Below are positions 23,561-35,263 of a stretch of DNA of 42,929 nucleotides, piece after piece. Within the stretch, counting starts at the first letter, position 1, and each line of letters starts with the position of its first letter. This stretch comes from Chara braunii (lineage: Eukaryota; Streptophyta; Charophyceae; Charales; Characeae), in the NCBI GenBank assembly GCA_003427395.1, contig BFEA01000811.1:369045-411973 (forward strand), read 5' to 3'. The notes below the pieces were generated by a model. That model was not told the DNA's origin. It saw nothing but the letters and a program-made list of their open reading frames with translations, and ran no database searches. The translations under genes and the position numbers were made by a program.

Positions 23561-24811
23561 TGATGAGCAGAGCCAAATACTCTGGCTTATCTGGGACTGC
23601 TCTGAAAAGCAGCGGGGCACTGCCCCAGGGGAAAAGTCCTTCGGGACATCTGTTAAAATTGGAACGATACAGAGAAGGCTAGTATGACTTTCCCCACGCA
23701 AGTATGGGGGATGGATCTGGCACCAATTCTGGTAAGGAGAAGGGGCTTGCAGGGATATCCGTGGGTGAATCCTCCGTCGGAATCCGCAGCAAGCCTATGC
23801 CCCTTCACTAGGAGCAACGAGGGAAATCAACTCGACGGCCTAGCGCTGCAGTGTCGTTCGCGGACCAGGGCTGATTGATTCAAAATCTGCGGGTGAGTTA
23901 CACACCGCTCAGCGGGTTTCGACTTCCATGACTACCGCATGCAATATAAAAGGGAAGTGGCGTTGACCCGTCCACTTAGTCGGCCTATAAGCCGGGCGGA
24001 AGTGCTATCGGGTTATTCCGCACTACGAGAACGGGTGGAGAGCTTCAACAAGAGCAGAGTTACACAACACTCAGTGGACTTCGACTTTCGAGGCCACCAC
24101 CTTGATGGATGCGCTGGGTCGGTGTCCGTGGTGGCGTCCGCGGTAGTGTGTAGTCGAAGCCAAGCAGAGGGCAGTAAAAGTGAGAGTGAATCTGGCCGAG
24201 AAGTCGCGCAAGGTGCATGCGCAGCGAGAGAGAATCAGAGATGGCAGAAAGGCAAGTGAGGCGCAGTGAAAGGAGAGTAGCACGCTGTCGCACTTTTTTC
24301 CAGTCAGGCCACTTCGGGTGACCGGAAAGCCAACAGGCTGTCACGCAGGATTTTGTATGTGATTACAATAAATAAAATAAATTATATAAGCAAATCCCTT
24401 CCTGTTGTGTGCGTCCGGCTTCGAGCGAGACCCTTCAATTGCGGTCTTCGCCGGTCCCCAATCTTAGGAATCTTTTATTTTGATCTGGAACAGTAGAGAA
24501 TTATGCAAATAATAGTCATAAACATTATAGAGTGTTATGCATGCACCACTTATATCGATCTGATTTTGAGAACTGTGACATAATCATCCATGAAGGCAAT
24601 CATCAAGCAAGAACAATGCAGGAGGCAGGACTGACTGACTCGAGCAATGACAGGAGCTTCTGAATGAGGGAAGAATGAGAACTCATAATAGTCTCAGGGA
24701 GTACATATAGAAGAGGTCATGCCCGACACCGGTCAAGAGCCCTTTACTTTCTATCTGTCACTTTGCTGCCTTTTGTCCGGGTTTCTTGCTATGTCTCCGT
24801 ACTCTCTGAGG
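23561..24811. other. Unassigned intergenic sequence
   Basis: No supported gene. A GCTGTCACGCAGGATTTT stretch near 24338 echoes the GTCACGCA(A/G)GA.TT of the ~300-bp dispersed repeat. Confidence 0.45.
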
Positions 24812-25357
24812 CTATGGTCTCTGTATGTAGAGCCACCTGAACCCTGCAAGTTCCGAGCACTTCCACCCGAGCCACATGATACGGAAGTCAGCCATAGCAC
24901 AAAAGTCCTCCCATAATGTAGGGAGGTAGGGCTGAGAGAAGACTCCTCGCCTAAGATGCGGGTACTCGGATGGCTCAGTCACTTCCTCGTAGTCAATTGC
25001 TGCGGGGGAAATGTACCTCTTGGCTAGGTCCACCAAGTCACCCCAACAAGATCCATCAGTGAGAAAGGAAGGTACTGGGGGCCTGGGGTAGTCAACATAG
25101 AATTTTGGTCCGAAGCTGCGAATCAATTTTACCCCTTTCTCGTCAAGTTTCTTCTCTCCCCCCTCAAGGTACTTAGCCGTCACAATCCAGACTGAGTCGA
25201 AGTGCGCATGGAACTCCCGACCTTTCTTCAGATAAGGTCTGAGGTCATGAACGGTGCCCCCTGCGAAGCTAGTGAGGATGACAAAAACTGACAGGTCTTC
25301 CATCCTGAAGCGAGTGATACTGACATACTGATATCTGGCCGCCTCTTTGGAAGAGAT
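24812..25357 (-). pseudogene. Unknown repeated domain, isolated copy (unit 8)
   Basis: Open from a TAG at 25358-25360 to 24812 with an ATG at 25301-25303. I do not recognise the protein. It contains every landmark of the domain found five times upstream of gag: RYQYVSI, a hydrophobic strand SVFVILTSF, TVHDLRPYLKKG (compare DIYDIRPYVKKG at 41.1 kb), then VW..TA..L..GEKKL, a strand ending PRPPVP and G..WGDLVDLA. The reading frame is intact over the whole domain. It may be part of a decayed relative of the 41.3-33.6-kb element or a host gene exon. No gag or pol lies nearby. The homology is judged by eye. Confidence 0.6.
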
Positions 25358-25379
25358 CTAATTGAGACTGGCCAGTACT

Positions 25380-25800
25380 GATTCACTGACCGGAGTGGAC
25401 TGAACCGTACTCATGGGTAGACCAGTCGATACAAACTGGCTAGATGATCACTGAGAACAGATTGCTGAGAACTGTCCGCTGGAAACTTTGGATGATATCT
25501 GTTCGCTGACCGACACTCAGATTGTACGCTGACAGGTTTCCTGATTTGAATATTGCCTGAGTCTTTCAGATTGAATACTGACTGGCTTTCTGATCGAACG
25601 CTGATTGGTCTTCTGATTGAATGCTGATTAGACGTTGATTAATCGCTGATGGATTGCTGATCAAGGAACTGTTTTTACTGCTAATCAGAAAACTGACTTG
25701 ATTGCTGTTTCTGGACACTGTATCTGAATGTTGTGTTTGAATGTTGTTTGATTCACTGGTCAGAAAACCGATTACTGCTGAATAACTGCTGACTGATAAT
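25380..25800. repeat. Degenerate CTGATTG-type tandem repeat
   Basis: Many imperfect 12-22-bp units such as TTCTGATTGAATGCTGATTAG between two copies of the unknown domain. A 79-codon minus-strand frame (25566-25805) is a by-product. A similar CTGAAA-type repeat lies at 33300-33450. Confidence 0.65.
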
Positions 25801-25987
25801 TCCACGTAACACGAATAGTTGGATACTGAATCGTAGAAGACAGTGATACTAATTGGCTTATTGACTGTTAGATGCTTATCTGTTTAGTGAATGCTTAATT
25901 GAATGTTGTCCGAGTACTGTCTGAGTGAGTGTAGTTACACTGAGCTACCAACTTGTTGGTCAACGTGGCATAGCGCAATAAAGAAGG

Positions 25988-26335
25988 CTACAGACTGTTT
26001 GCTGAGTGCTTCGTACTTGATAAATTGTAATGAGGGTAATTCAAGTACCACGAAGCTCGGGCGAACTTTGCTCTAGCCTGCTCCACTGTCTCCAGTGTGG
26101 AGCTGATACTCTGTAGTTTGTCGTCACCCCCATAGAAGTAGACCATGTACTCAATGTACACTTCACCTTTCACCGCCTGAACTGCGTACTCGCGCTGAAT
26201 TTTTCTATATAATTCCATGTCTTTGTATGCCTCATCTTCCCACCCTTCGCTCTTACCTCTGTTTGATCTGCTTTTCGCCACTAAAATCTCCCTCTCTTTC
26301 ATGACCCTTGACGAGTGATCGGACTTTGACACTGA
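25988..26335 (-). pseudogene. Unknown repeated domain, isolated copy (unit 7)
   Basis: A 114-codon open frame beginning at a GTG, so no ATG start is evident. No known family is recognised. Its centre, DEAYKDMELYRKIQREYA followed by a strand EVYIEYMVYF, lines up by eye with unit 4 at 39.7 kb (DELEFLQPFFDRMRDSALR, then EIRYLLKVVKV). Both are followed by a K..S.....E.V..AR segment. This is the helix-strand half of the domain. It lies on the same strand as, and upstream of, the copy at 25.3-24.8 kb, separated from it by tandem repeats. Probably a fragment of the same decayed coding region. Confidence 0.45.
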
Positions 26336-26641
26336 CTAGAGGCTGCACTAGTTGGATATCGCCTGGGTACAATAAAACCCCAAATGATTGAGGGTTGTGC
26401 AATAGGCAGCCGCTTGCCCACCGGAACTTGAAAAAAAAAGTAATCGTGTAATAGCCCTACAATCTTGACTGCTGGCGGTACTTCATGTGCTCTTTTTAAC
26501 CACGCAGAGAGAGAGAACCCCTTTCCCTTTTTTTTTTCTTCTTTCCTCTCGTTTCCTGTTTTCACCTTTCAGAGTCTTTCTAACTAAACTTCTGGGTGAT
26601 CAGAAAACTCTGACTAGTTCCCACTTTTACCTTCGAACCGA

Positions 26642-26878
26642 TCACCGGGCGTCAAGACAGTCAGTAAACATGCTGCATTTGACGGCCACTACAATATGTG
26701 TAGTACCAGCCCATCGACAGACCACTGCAGTGATTTTCACAGGCTGACTGTTCTTAAATAGCTCAAGTCCCAGCTGGCTTCCCTCAGAGTGGTGGGTGAT
26801 ATGTACGAAGACTGAGAATCTTTCCTGAATTCTTATGATACGTGGTTTGCAAGGTCGCCCACTGATTGATCTTAACAC
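26642..26878 (-). pseudogene. Possible diverged copy of the unknown domain
   Basis: A 78-codon frame with RFSVFVHI, then VKITAVVCRWAG..H. loosely follows the strand-strand start of the domain, but the RPYVKKG-type motif is not clear and there is no helix half. Spurious translation is a real alternative. Confidence 0.2.
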
Positions 26879-26879
26879 T

Positions 26880-28960
26880 GACTCAGCGATGATCTGTCCT
26901 CTAGGAAGTCACACAGGGCACCCTCCAAGTAGCGAGCACGCACAAACCATGTCGGGCACTGCACCACCGAGATTACTATTTATTCTCGAATGGGAGGGTA
27001 CTCTTGGGATTTTGTCGGGATTAATATTTTAGGCCCCCTTCACGCATATCTGTACTGTCCAGGATACTTCGTTTTAGAAAGGGAAACACACCAATCAGTC
27101 ACGATGGCCATTCTTACCTCGAACGGTATGATTCAGTCTGCACTCTTAACGACTTTTCAGAGCTCATCACCAATTATACTTTTCAAAAGTTCGGAGCACT
27201 TAACTCATTAGGCCACTTGCAGGGCTACTCTATTCTCTGGGCAATGAGTCTCAAACATTCCCATGAGCGCAAGGGCTTTCGTGATTTAATCATTACATCA
27301 TTGCTTGTGAGACAAACCCCGTGTTTTCAAATGAAACAAGGCCCCGAGAGCATGGTCCCAACCGACATTTATAATAGCACAGACTGCTAACAGAGAGAAA
27401 ACTGCGCCCCGTTCACTCATCACCACATGTTCTCCTCCTGCCTATAGCATTGGGTTTTTCACGAAATAGCCCTTGTTGATGCAAAGTTTCAGCCATACGT
27501 TCTCACGCCTCACTCTCAACCCTGAGTCCCTTCATACAACACCCCCCTTGTCTGTTAATCGTACGGATCAGGGACGTGTATTAATAGTTATTTACTCGCA
27601 AAGACAGAGTATATCCCTTCAGTCACCATCAAGTAGGAATTTTGCAAGAAGATAGGAAATTCGTCCCAACATTAGTTTTTTTTTCCCCATTTACTAAATA
27701 AGGCGCCAACACAAGTAGACATCAATCCATAGAACCCATAACAACCCCAAACCGAATCTCTGATACCAGGCTTACGTTATCCTAAGGGACGATCGAATAG
27801 TTCTAACTACACTAGAACTACTTTCGTCAACGCTTCCCACTTGCGAGAGATGCGTGGTCATCATCTGGGATTTTAATCTCGGCCATTTCCGGGCCTAGAC
27901 TCGCTCACTCTCTCGGATGTGAGAGTCTAAGCAGGGAAATGGAAGCATGGGGAATAGAGAAAGAAACACAGTTGTTAAAGTGGAATGACTCTGATCACTA
28001 CAGTGACACTGATTCTTAATCCCTACGCTTGTCCGTCGATCATTGCTTGAGAAAAGTGATAATTCTTACTCCGAAACTTCCTTCTTAACTCATGACTCAA
28101 AGAGCAGCTACTGCACAGAAGAACGAGCAGCATGACTCGCTAAACCCCACAACAAAAGTAACGGCTCTGATTAGACAATCTTAAAGATTGCTTAGCTTCA
28201 TTCCTACTCAACCTCGTAAACTCACCCTAGCTATACTCGGTTTTCAAAACTAGTACTCACCTTAACTTCCGTTGCTTGAACTAGCACTTCACTTACACTA
28301 TCGCACTTCCCGTGTAGGCAAGGAAAACACGATGTCGTCCATGCACCGTCAGGTTTGACCCACTCTGCAGAAGGGCATTACTGTCGCTCACTTCTGATAC
28401 AGTTGTCTGCACCTTTCATCTTCACCAGTCATTCATCACAAGGATGACATTCGTATTACCAGGCCAAGAAGAGGGTGAAGTTGCTATCGCACACCAACAA
28501 CAAGGACGTCAATAGACTCTCAAAGATCATTCTTTGCGGCAGGCAGGTGCTGATCGAAATCAAGATGCAACTAACGCCACTCCTCTTTCTTCCGCTCGCG
28601 GTCCACCACAGAGCCAATCTTTTCACTAGTACAGATGCATAGAAACATTCTCCGACAAGGATCGAGCCGACAGACGCATACTTGGGGAAGCGTAAGAAGA
28701 CTAACGGCATCTCTCATGCCTGACCGCGTTCATCCACACGCTCTCTCACGGTGGACCAATGTTCGTTCACACACCCACTTCTCATGCGTCAGCGCTGCTC
28801 TCACTTTTCCCCTGCGTCTTTCTCATCTTCTGCCGAAAACCAGCCTTGTCATATCACCATTTAACATTATCTACCGCCCAAAATAGCTCAGACTAAGTCC
28901 CTCCTACCTCCCACAAGACTCCTCTGCGCTCAAATCCCGCGAAGTCTCTTGGCGCACATT
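26880..28960. other. Unassigned intergenic sequence
   Basis: No supported gene. Minus-strand fragments near 28.5-28.7 kb (for example RERKKEEWR in one frame) faintly recall the domain helix but frames are broken. Confidence 0.4.
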
Positions 28961-28967
28961 CACCCTT

Positions 28968-29297
28968 TCAAGAAAGGCGTATATGTGGTGAAAAACTCGC
29001 ACAAACCCGGTAACCTTTGCAGTTCCGATGATGAGAGGGAGGAGGCCAACTTCGCGTCATGTCGCTGCTGCAGTCCAACTCTCGTTCTCCCGTGTCGCAG
29101 CTAGCTCTTGTAAGCTGGTCATAGTCAACCTCATGCTTCGTGAAATGGCATGCTATCGGGTCATACGTGACAGTCCACACGCCTCTCAGGAAGAAGAGGG
29201 CTTCGCCCTTCCCACTCTGAGAAACCAATGGTGACGTCAACTTGGGGTAAACTACTGATACAATTACCTGCACTGGAACTGACTCGGCTTTCACCAA
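28968..29297 (-). pseudogene. Possible diverged copy of the unknown domain
   Basis: A 109-codon frame with VQVIVSVVY, KGEALFFLRGVWTVTYD and FTKHEVDYDQL. The GVW.VT portion resembles SVWIVTAKYL of the 25-kb copy and lies at a similar distance after a short hydrophobic strand. No other landmark is clear. Weak, by-eye evidence only. Confidence 0.2.
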
Positions 29298-29844
29298 TTA
29301 CACACCAGCCAACTGGCAACTGCAGTCACATACACACAAGCAAATAACGACAGCTCTGTGTCCACGAAGGTGGGGATGTCATGTTTGCCACACAACAAGA
29401 AGATCTCATGACGACCTATTATTACCTCACAACCAAAATCCTCTCACTTGATGACTACTACCTATGCCATTTCTGGCAGGACCTATCTCACTTTTGCCCT
29501 TTCTGTCACTACAGTAGGAACAGGGCGTCGTGTGGGCATACGCACGACGGTTGACGTCAGGTTCCCCCGTTGACCTTGTTTTTTTTTTTTTTTGCTTTCC
29601 TTGTTCTGCGACCTTGTCGCGTGTGTCTCCCATGCAACTGCGTAACCACGCCATAGCTCACTCCCCGTTTCTTAGAACGGCACGTGTTGACCTCTAGACG
29701 TTGCTCTCTCACACGTGTCCTTTCCCCCTGTTCTCTCTGCCCTGTCCCGCGGCCCCTCGGCGTCAGTTGTTGAGAGCTGGCCTCGGGTCCCTCTTCCACC
29801 GGCTTCACAGCTCGGTGGTGCCTCTGGATCTCGCCTGGTCTATT

Positions 29845-30153
29845 CTAGGACTTGAGGTCCGTTTCCCGATCTCCCGCTTCGCTCATTTCACTTTCCCCGC
29901 CTGAGTCCCTGTCCACGTGGGCCTGTTCCAGGTCCGCTGTGTCCATTGAGGTCTCGGTCTCATGATACGAGACCGTCACCTGCAGCCTTGCAGTCACCCC
30001 GTCTCTCCTGCAGTGCCTCTCCGCACGGTCTTTTACCTCCGTGATCGCGTCCTGTAGTTTTTCATCAGTCCGCATCTCCACCTCTTTTGCCCCTTCCACA
30101 TTAATCTTCATCCTTACTTCATCACCCCCATCGTAGTTGAGCATGACTGTGAT
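29845..30153 (-). pseudogene. Unknown repeated domain, isolated copy (unit 6)
   Basis: A 99-codon ATG frame preceded in frame by a TGA (30154-30156). Upstream of the TGA the same frame reads WYHEARWKPMSGEGP, which fits the aromatic lead of the domain. After it come the strand ITVMLNYDGGD (compare AISVVLACFLEGD at 41.1 kb), VRMKINVEGA in the RPYVKKG position, a charged helix DEKLQDAITEVKDRAERHC and a strand ARLQVTVSYHE. The single in-frame stop implies a pseudogene. Beyond the domain the frame becomes acidic and low-complexity. Function unknown. Confidence 0.55.
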
Positions 30154-30156
30154 TCA

Positions 30157-32080
30157 GGGCCCTTCCCCAGACATGGGCTTCCAGCGGGCCTCGTGATACC
30201 AGTCCCCAGGCCTGTAGCCATGCATCGCCATAGCCACTCTTTCTCAATAGTCAGCGCCAATGCTCAGTCCGCACTATCCCTGCTTGCAACACTTAGCCAG
30301 GCTGAGTCCCGGGTACCAGGAATCAAGGCTTTTGCGCAATAGGAGCAGCCTCCGTTTTATAGAGCTACAGGCGAGTACGACCCCGGCGTGCTCTAAACGA
30401 AAAGCTTCAAGACTCAATAAAAATTTGAAAGTAAAGAGAATAATTTTAAAACTGTGATTTTACATAAAAGAAAGCCAAAGAAAAGAAAAGAAAAGAAAAG
30501 AACTTATGGCCGCGATATCCACAGGCCTTCTACTATCGGTCCCTGTCGCTTCGTCTCACTGAAAAGTGACTGCTATTCTGAGGTGATGGTCCTATAATGG
30601 GATACCAGCGATCACATTCCCCTTTTTAAAATACAATTTCGGCCTATCCCCGTTAGGTACCCGTGTTTGATGGCAAGGAGGGGGCTTATGACCCTTCTTC
30701 GGGGGTGATAGGCTCCCTACCAATGCGGCCGCGGGTCGCCCTTCTTTTGGGGTCCCGCCGCGCGGCGCCCAATCAGGTAGGCTTAGCACGAACAAATTTA
30801 CGAGGGGTCGGGCCAGCCTAGACCATTAGGCTGTATTCGTAACTCATAAGAACAAACCGTCGACCTCTCCCTACGACGTGACAGAACCCAAAAAGGAAAA
30901 AGTCGCGCCTAAAAATCGGTAAGTTGATAGTAATAATAGTAATAATAATTGCAGAAAGAAAAAGAAAACCCTTCTCTAGACCCCACGGTATCTTCCCCTT
31001 CCAATACAGCTACTGGGGGTTTCACCGTGGGGAGCTTAGAAGCGTAGACCCAGTACAGGTGATACACGAAGGGTTGGGCCTGCCTAAGCCGCACTACCAC
31101 CGCCCGAACTTTGAATTCGAGCCGTTAGCCTTCCCGCGAAATGACAGGCCAACAAGAGAAAATTGAAACAGAAAAATAAAGTAACAATAATAACTCGAGA
31201 CCCTATCCTCGCCATTCGCTCACCGCGTGGTATGAGAGGACTCCATCCCCCGACAGGATGGACTATTTCAGGAAAAAATTCGAAGCGCGCTATGGCGCAC
31301 CTTGCACGTCCTCTCCCCCTTACTCTCCTAGAGCTCCTACCACCCCCACGGCGAGTAGAGCCCTAGTGACTGTTCCCACCGTTCTTTGTACTGCCCCCTC
31401 TGCTCCTCATCCCAATGGCTGCATTCTTTTCACTATTTTCTTTTTTCTCTCTCTATTTCAGATAGAACTCATGACAATTTTCTATATATTGTACAAGCGC
31501 GATTTCTTCTCATCTTTCTGATTTCTCAGCTCGTACATTACTCATAGTGTCCCAGGCTTAAAAGTTTGAATACCTTGAGGCCAGGGACGCAGGTTCCTCG
31601 TGAACCAGGCCGCTTGTCGGCCACTAAATAAAATTTAAGAAGGATTTTTGTCTACTTGTTTGACTCGTTCTGCTGCTAATTTTTTGCATGAAGGTTATCT
31701 TAGCTCTTGATTAGGCATCTGTGCCAGGAACGCTATTCCAGTAACGAGGGTACTCAATCTGTCTGCCATGCAGGAAATAGGGCATACCGAACCCTCTTTT
31801 ATGTTCTCTGGTCTGAGTGAGACATCCTCTCAACTTCTCAAGCACCTGATGGGGATAAAACCTTTTCATTTTCTTTGGTCTCGGAACTTTAATTAAGTAT
31901 TTGTATATCTGCAAAATCAGCAAGTCCCATAGACAACAACCATGCCCCAGCAAACAGACCCTCTGACAACCAACAGTCAAACATTAACAAATTAAAAAAA
32001 AAAAAAATCCATAAATAAAATAATAAATAACAAATAACAATTAATACATAACAGCTCTTCATACCCAGGATTTATTGATT
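30157..32080. other. Unassigned sequence with (AAAAG)n
   Basis: An AAAAG tract lies at about 30478-30502, and T/C-rich and A-rich stretches are present. An 89-codon minus-strand frame at 31711-31980 looks somewhat protein-like but has no recognised family, so no gene is called. Small GGTTC/GAACC and GGCC/GGCC hairpins lie near 31590-31625. Confidence 0.45.
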
Positions 32081-32089
32081 GCCTTGGTT

Positions 32090-32930
32090 TCGGCCCACCA
32101 CTGGCCAGGAATGCTAGACTTCCCGTCAGTCTAACATACCTTATTCGGCCCGCCTCAGGCCAGGACTAGACATACCATTTGTCTTGACAGCCCCTTTGAC
32201 CTGCCTCCAGGTCAGGACCAGCATACCCACTACTCGAGTATGACAGCCCTTTGGCACTCTCACCAGAATACCTAGACTATAGCGGGTCTGGTCACCCTAT
32301 GACACTAGACGTCCTGTCAGTCAAACTGTCCGGAACCCGGATTTGACCATTGTGGTCAGGGACCGACTCACCTACCAGTTTTTGGCCAAGGGCGCTAGCT
32401 GCCCCGCCCAGATTTTTGAACGTGGGAACCGGTCTAACCACAGTTCCAGGTTCTGGCGAACCTCACTGGATTGCATCCTCTGACTGCGGTAGGGTTACAG
32501 CTGACCCCTTTCAACCTCACAGGCCAGACTCCCAGAGTCTTAGCCTCAGTCAACTATGGAATTCGACACTCGCGTCGGGGACCTGCTGATCCCACCAGAT
32601 TGCAACCTACTGCGGTAAGGCTCTGGCTGGCCCTGACAATCAATGCGTCCTTAGGATAGAGAAGAAAATCTCAGGCACAGACAATTAGACAAACATATCA
32701 TAAACCACAAGTAGACTGCCTATGCCCCATAACAGGACAAACATTTCTCAAGAGACGTCCCGTCAGTCTCAAGAGGCACTGAACAACTACATGATAACCA
32801 ACACCAAGCCCTTACAGGAGACCTCCCTTCAGTCCCAAGAAGGATGCTTAGTGCTGGCCCCAGAGAGGATCCTTCCCTCAGCTGAGAATTTCCTTTTTTT
32901 TTCCAAGAGACGTCCCATCAGTCTCAAGGA
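32090..32930. repeat. Stem-loop array with conserved TCCCNTCA loop
   Basis: The first block (about 54-bp spacing) alternates GGCC/GGCC palindromes (32092-32106, 32147-32161; GACCT/AGGTC at 32198-32213) with nAGAC/GTCTn stem-loops: TAGACT/AGTCTA (32115-32133), AGAC/GTCT (32168-32184) and AGAC/GTC (32307-32321). The second block has GAGAC/GTCTC at 32752-32770 and 32907-32925 and the related GAGAC/GTCCC at 32818-32836. Five loops read G(or T)TCCCGTCA, CTCCCTTCA, GTCCCATCA or GTCCTGTCA. The loop is more conserved than stem sequence, and one stem pair changes from T-A to G-C between copies. Confidence 0.7.
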
Positions 32931-33299
32931 AGTACTGAAATGCTGATCTCATAGAGGTCCCTTCTCTCATCCGAGCGAAGACAGACCCTTACAAGTAAAT
33001 CTGAACTTCTTTATGCCTGCCAATATCTGAATCTCTTAGGTAAACATTTTTCCTCAGAGACACGAAGTTTTTCTGCTGATAACTCATAGTCAGACAGAAC
33101 TGAACTTCTTCATGCCCACCATGCTCTTATCTTTATCTTAGGACAATACTGATCATACCTTTTGATGTGCCACAGCCATGAGTTTCTCAAATCTTTGACA
33201 CTGTGTCAATACTTACGAAACTGATTTTACAGTTATTCTCCACTCTCAGGGACTTGACACTCATGGGACGACTGCAACACTGCATCAAAAAGCCCTGAC
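32931..33299. other. Unassigned sequence between hairpin array and pol
   Basis: Contains CTGAACTTCTT.ATGCC near 33002 and 33100, suggesting a short direct repeat. This is where a 3' LTR of the element would be expected, but I found no matching 5' partner upstream of 41.28 kb. Confidence 0.4.
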
Positions 33300-33450
33300 T
33301 TAGTCGTTTGCTGAAATACTGAATGAAAGAACTTGCTGAAAACTGAGATACTGAAACTGAGATATTTGAAACTGAAGACTAAAATTAAATTACCGAAACT
33401 GAAATGGTGAAACTGAAGTTCTGAAACTGAAATGTTGAATCCGAAATGCT
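33300..33450. repeat. Degenerate GAAACTGAAAT-type tandem repeat
   Basis: About ten imperfect 10-12-bp units (GAAACTGAA.T.CT) immediately downstream, in minus-strand sense, of the decayed pol. Confidence 0.75.
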
Positions 33451-33599
33451 GAATTGACTATGCATGAATGATCACAGCCTCTTGAAAATTCAGTCTGCTG
33501 TCTTATTGTCTCACTGTACCCTGTTCTCTTAGTTCTCTGAAACTATTATCTTACTTAGATAACTGACCTCTATTCCCTCTCGTTGAGATTACTGTAGGA

Positions 33600-34975
33600 A
33601 TCAGATCTGGGTCTCTGAATATGAACTTACGAAGTCTGGAACCTTATACCTTGCCATGAACCCTGGATCCGTTCATTTATGAAATCTCATAAACCTTGCC
33701 TTCTGCCTCTCCTGTGATTCTGTAAGGACCAAGCCATCTGGGCTCCAACCTCTTAGTCCATTGTGTCTCAAGAGAGTTGTTAAACAGAAGGACAACATCT
33801 CCAATCTTTAATTTCTCTTTTCTTATATACCTTTTCTTGTTCCATCTTTCTCGATCTGATAGCCTGCTGGATGCCATCCTTTCTGCAGCATCCATCACTG
33901 CCTGATCAACTTCTGATATTTGCTTCATCCGGATCTGAAGAAGCTCTGAAATAGAATACTCTTTGTCACTTTCTTGACTTGACCGTGTCTTGACAATACT
34001 TTCAATTGACAATGTTGCATATCGACCATACTGCACAGTAAATGCCGCATAGCCAGTAGTTCTCTTGACTGTGGTGTTGTCAGCATATACAGCAGCTCTT
34101 AATACTCTTGACCAATTACTAAGATTTCCTTCACACCACTTGGTCAATGAATCTTTCAAGGTTCTGTGACCTCTTTCAACAGGCGCATTCGCTTGAGGAT
34201 GGTAAGTAGTCACATACCCAATTCTGACACCTAATCTAAGTGTGGTTCTTCTGACAATCTCATTTCTGAACTCTGATCCTCTGTCTGAGACAAATTCTCT
34301 GATAAAAGGATACGTGAGATAGACTTCTTCTATCCAGTCAGCCACCTGTTCGACTGTCTTCTTTTTCAGAGTTTTTGCCTCAACATACCCAGAGAAATTA
34401 TCTCTCATGTTTAATATGTATCTCATCCCACCTTTGCCTTGAGGCATAGTAATGAGATCCAGATGAACTCTGCTACCTGGTTCTACTAGGATTGTAGGGA
34501 ATAGGGGCTCAATCATTCTTGTGGTAGACCGCTTCTGACATAACACACATGATTTACAGTATCTGTAAACTATGTCTCTCATGCCAGACCAAAAGTAGAG
34601 TTTGCCAATTTTGGAGTAGGTCGCCTCAGCAGCCCTGTAGCCTCCAGCAAGTTCAGCAACCCTCTCATGTAGGGCAACAATTATCTCTAACTGCCTCTCT
34701 TTACCACAGACCACTCTTAGTGGAGGTAGGCCTCCCTTACCATCCACAAAGAGATGTCCTCTTTTCAGTCTGAATTTCTTCCTTGAATTTTTACAATAAT
34801 ATTCTTTTAGCTGCTCCTTTTCCATCTTCTTGCCAATCTCTTGATAACTTTCATCATATTCTTCAAAGAAGAAAAATATATCTTCTTCCTTATTTTTACT
34901 CTCTTCTTCTTCCTTTGAACCTGAACTGTCCCCAATTTCATGAGCAGTCACTGCTGCTGCATTAACTCTAGCATA
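33600..34975 (-). pseudogene. pol: integrase, Ty3/gypsy type (broken)
   Basis: Open from just after a TGA (34976-34978) to a TAA (33677-33679); about 430 codons. From N to C it shows a zinc-binding region (a single H near LHERVAEL and CKSCVLCQ, the usual second His of the HHCC finger replaced by Gly in AGGYRA) and a catalytic core with Asp in VHLDLI, Asp in VSDRGSEF and Glu in APVERGHRTL. The last two are 35 residues apart (DD35E). A C-terminal part ends with WTKRLEPRWLGPYRI. Past the stop the same frame still reads integrase-like residues, broken again by TAA at 33644-33646. Integrase inserts cDNA into the host genome. The start shown is not a true start, since this is part of a polyprotein. 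Confidence 0.85.
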
Positions 34976-35263
34976 TCAATCGTTTGATTCATCTTCTTCT
35001 TCTTTCCCTAGAATCGACTCATAAACGTATGCGCTTGGGATTTCTCCCCAACTGTCTCTCTCTTCAGGCCACAGACTCTACCTGTAGGAGCATGACACTT
35101 CATAATCCTCGTCATCTTTTTCATTAAGGAAATTATCAACATAAACAGATTTTTCAATTGTTCCATTCACATCTTCTTCGTCTTCTTCTCGCCACTCAAT
35201 CCGACTTAGACCATCCACTCTGTTTTTCTCAGTAGGGATCTTTTCCAGATTAAAATCATATGT
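34976..35263 (-). pseudogene. pol: RNase H-integrase linker (broken)
   Basis: Same frame as the flanking pol pieces, interrupted by TAG (35078-35080) and ended by TGA (34976-34978). The start, TYDFNLEKIP, is the usual tail of a retroelement RNase H. The rest is strongly acidic (runs of Asp and Glu) and has no known fold. Confidence 0.7.
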
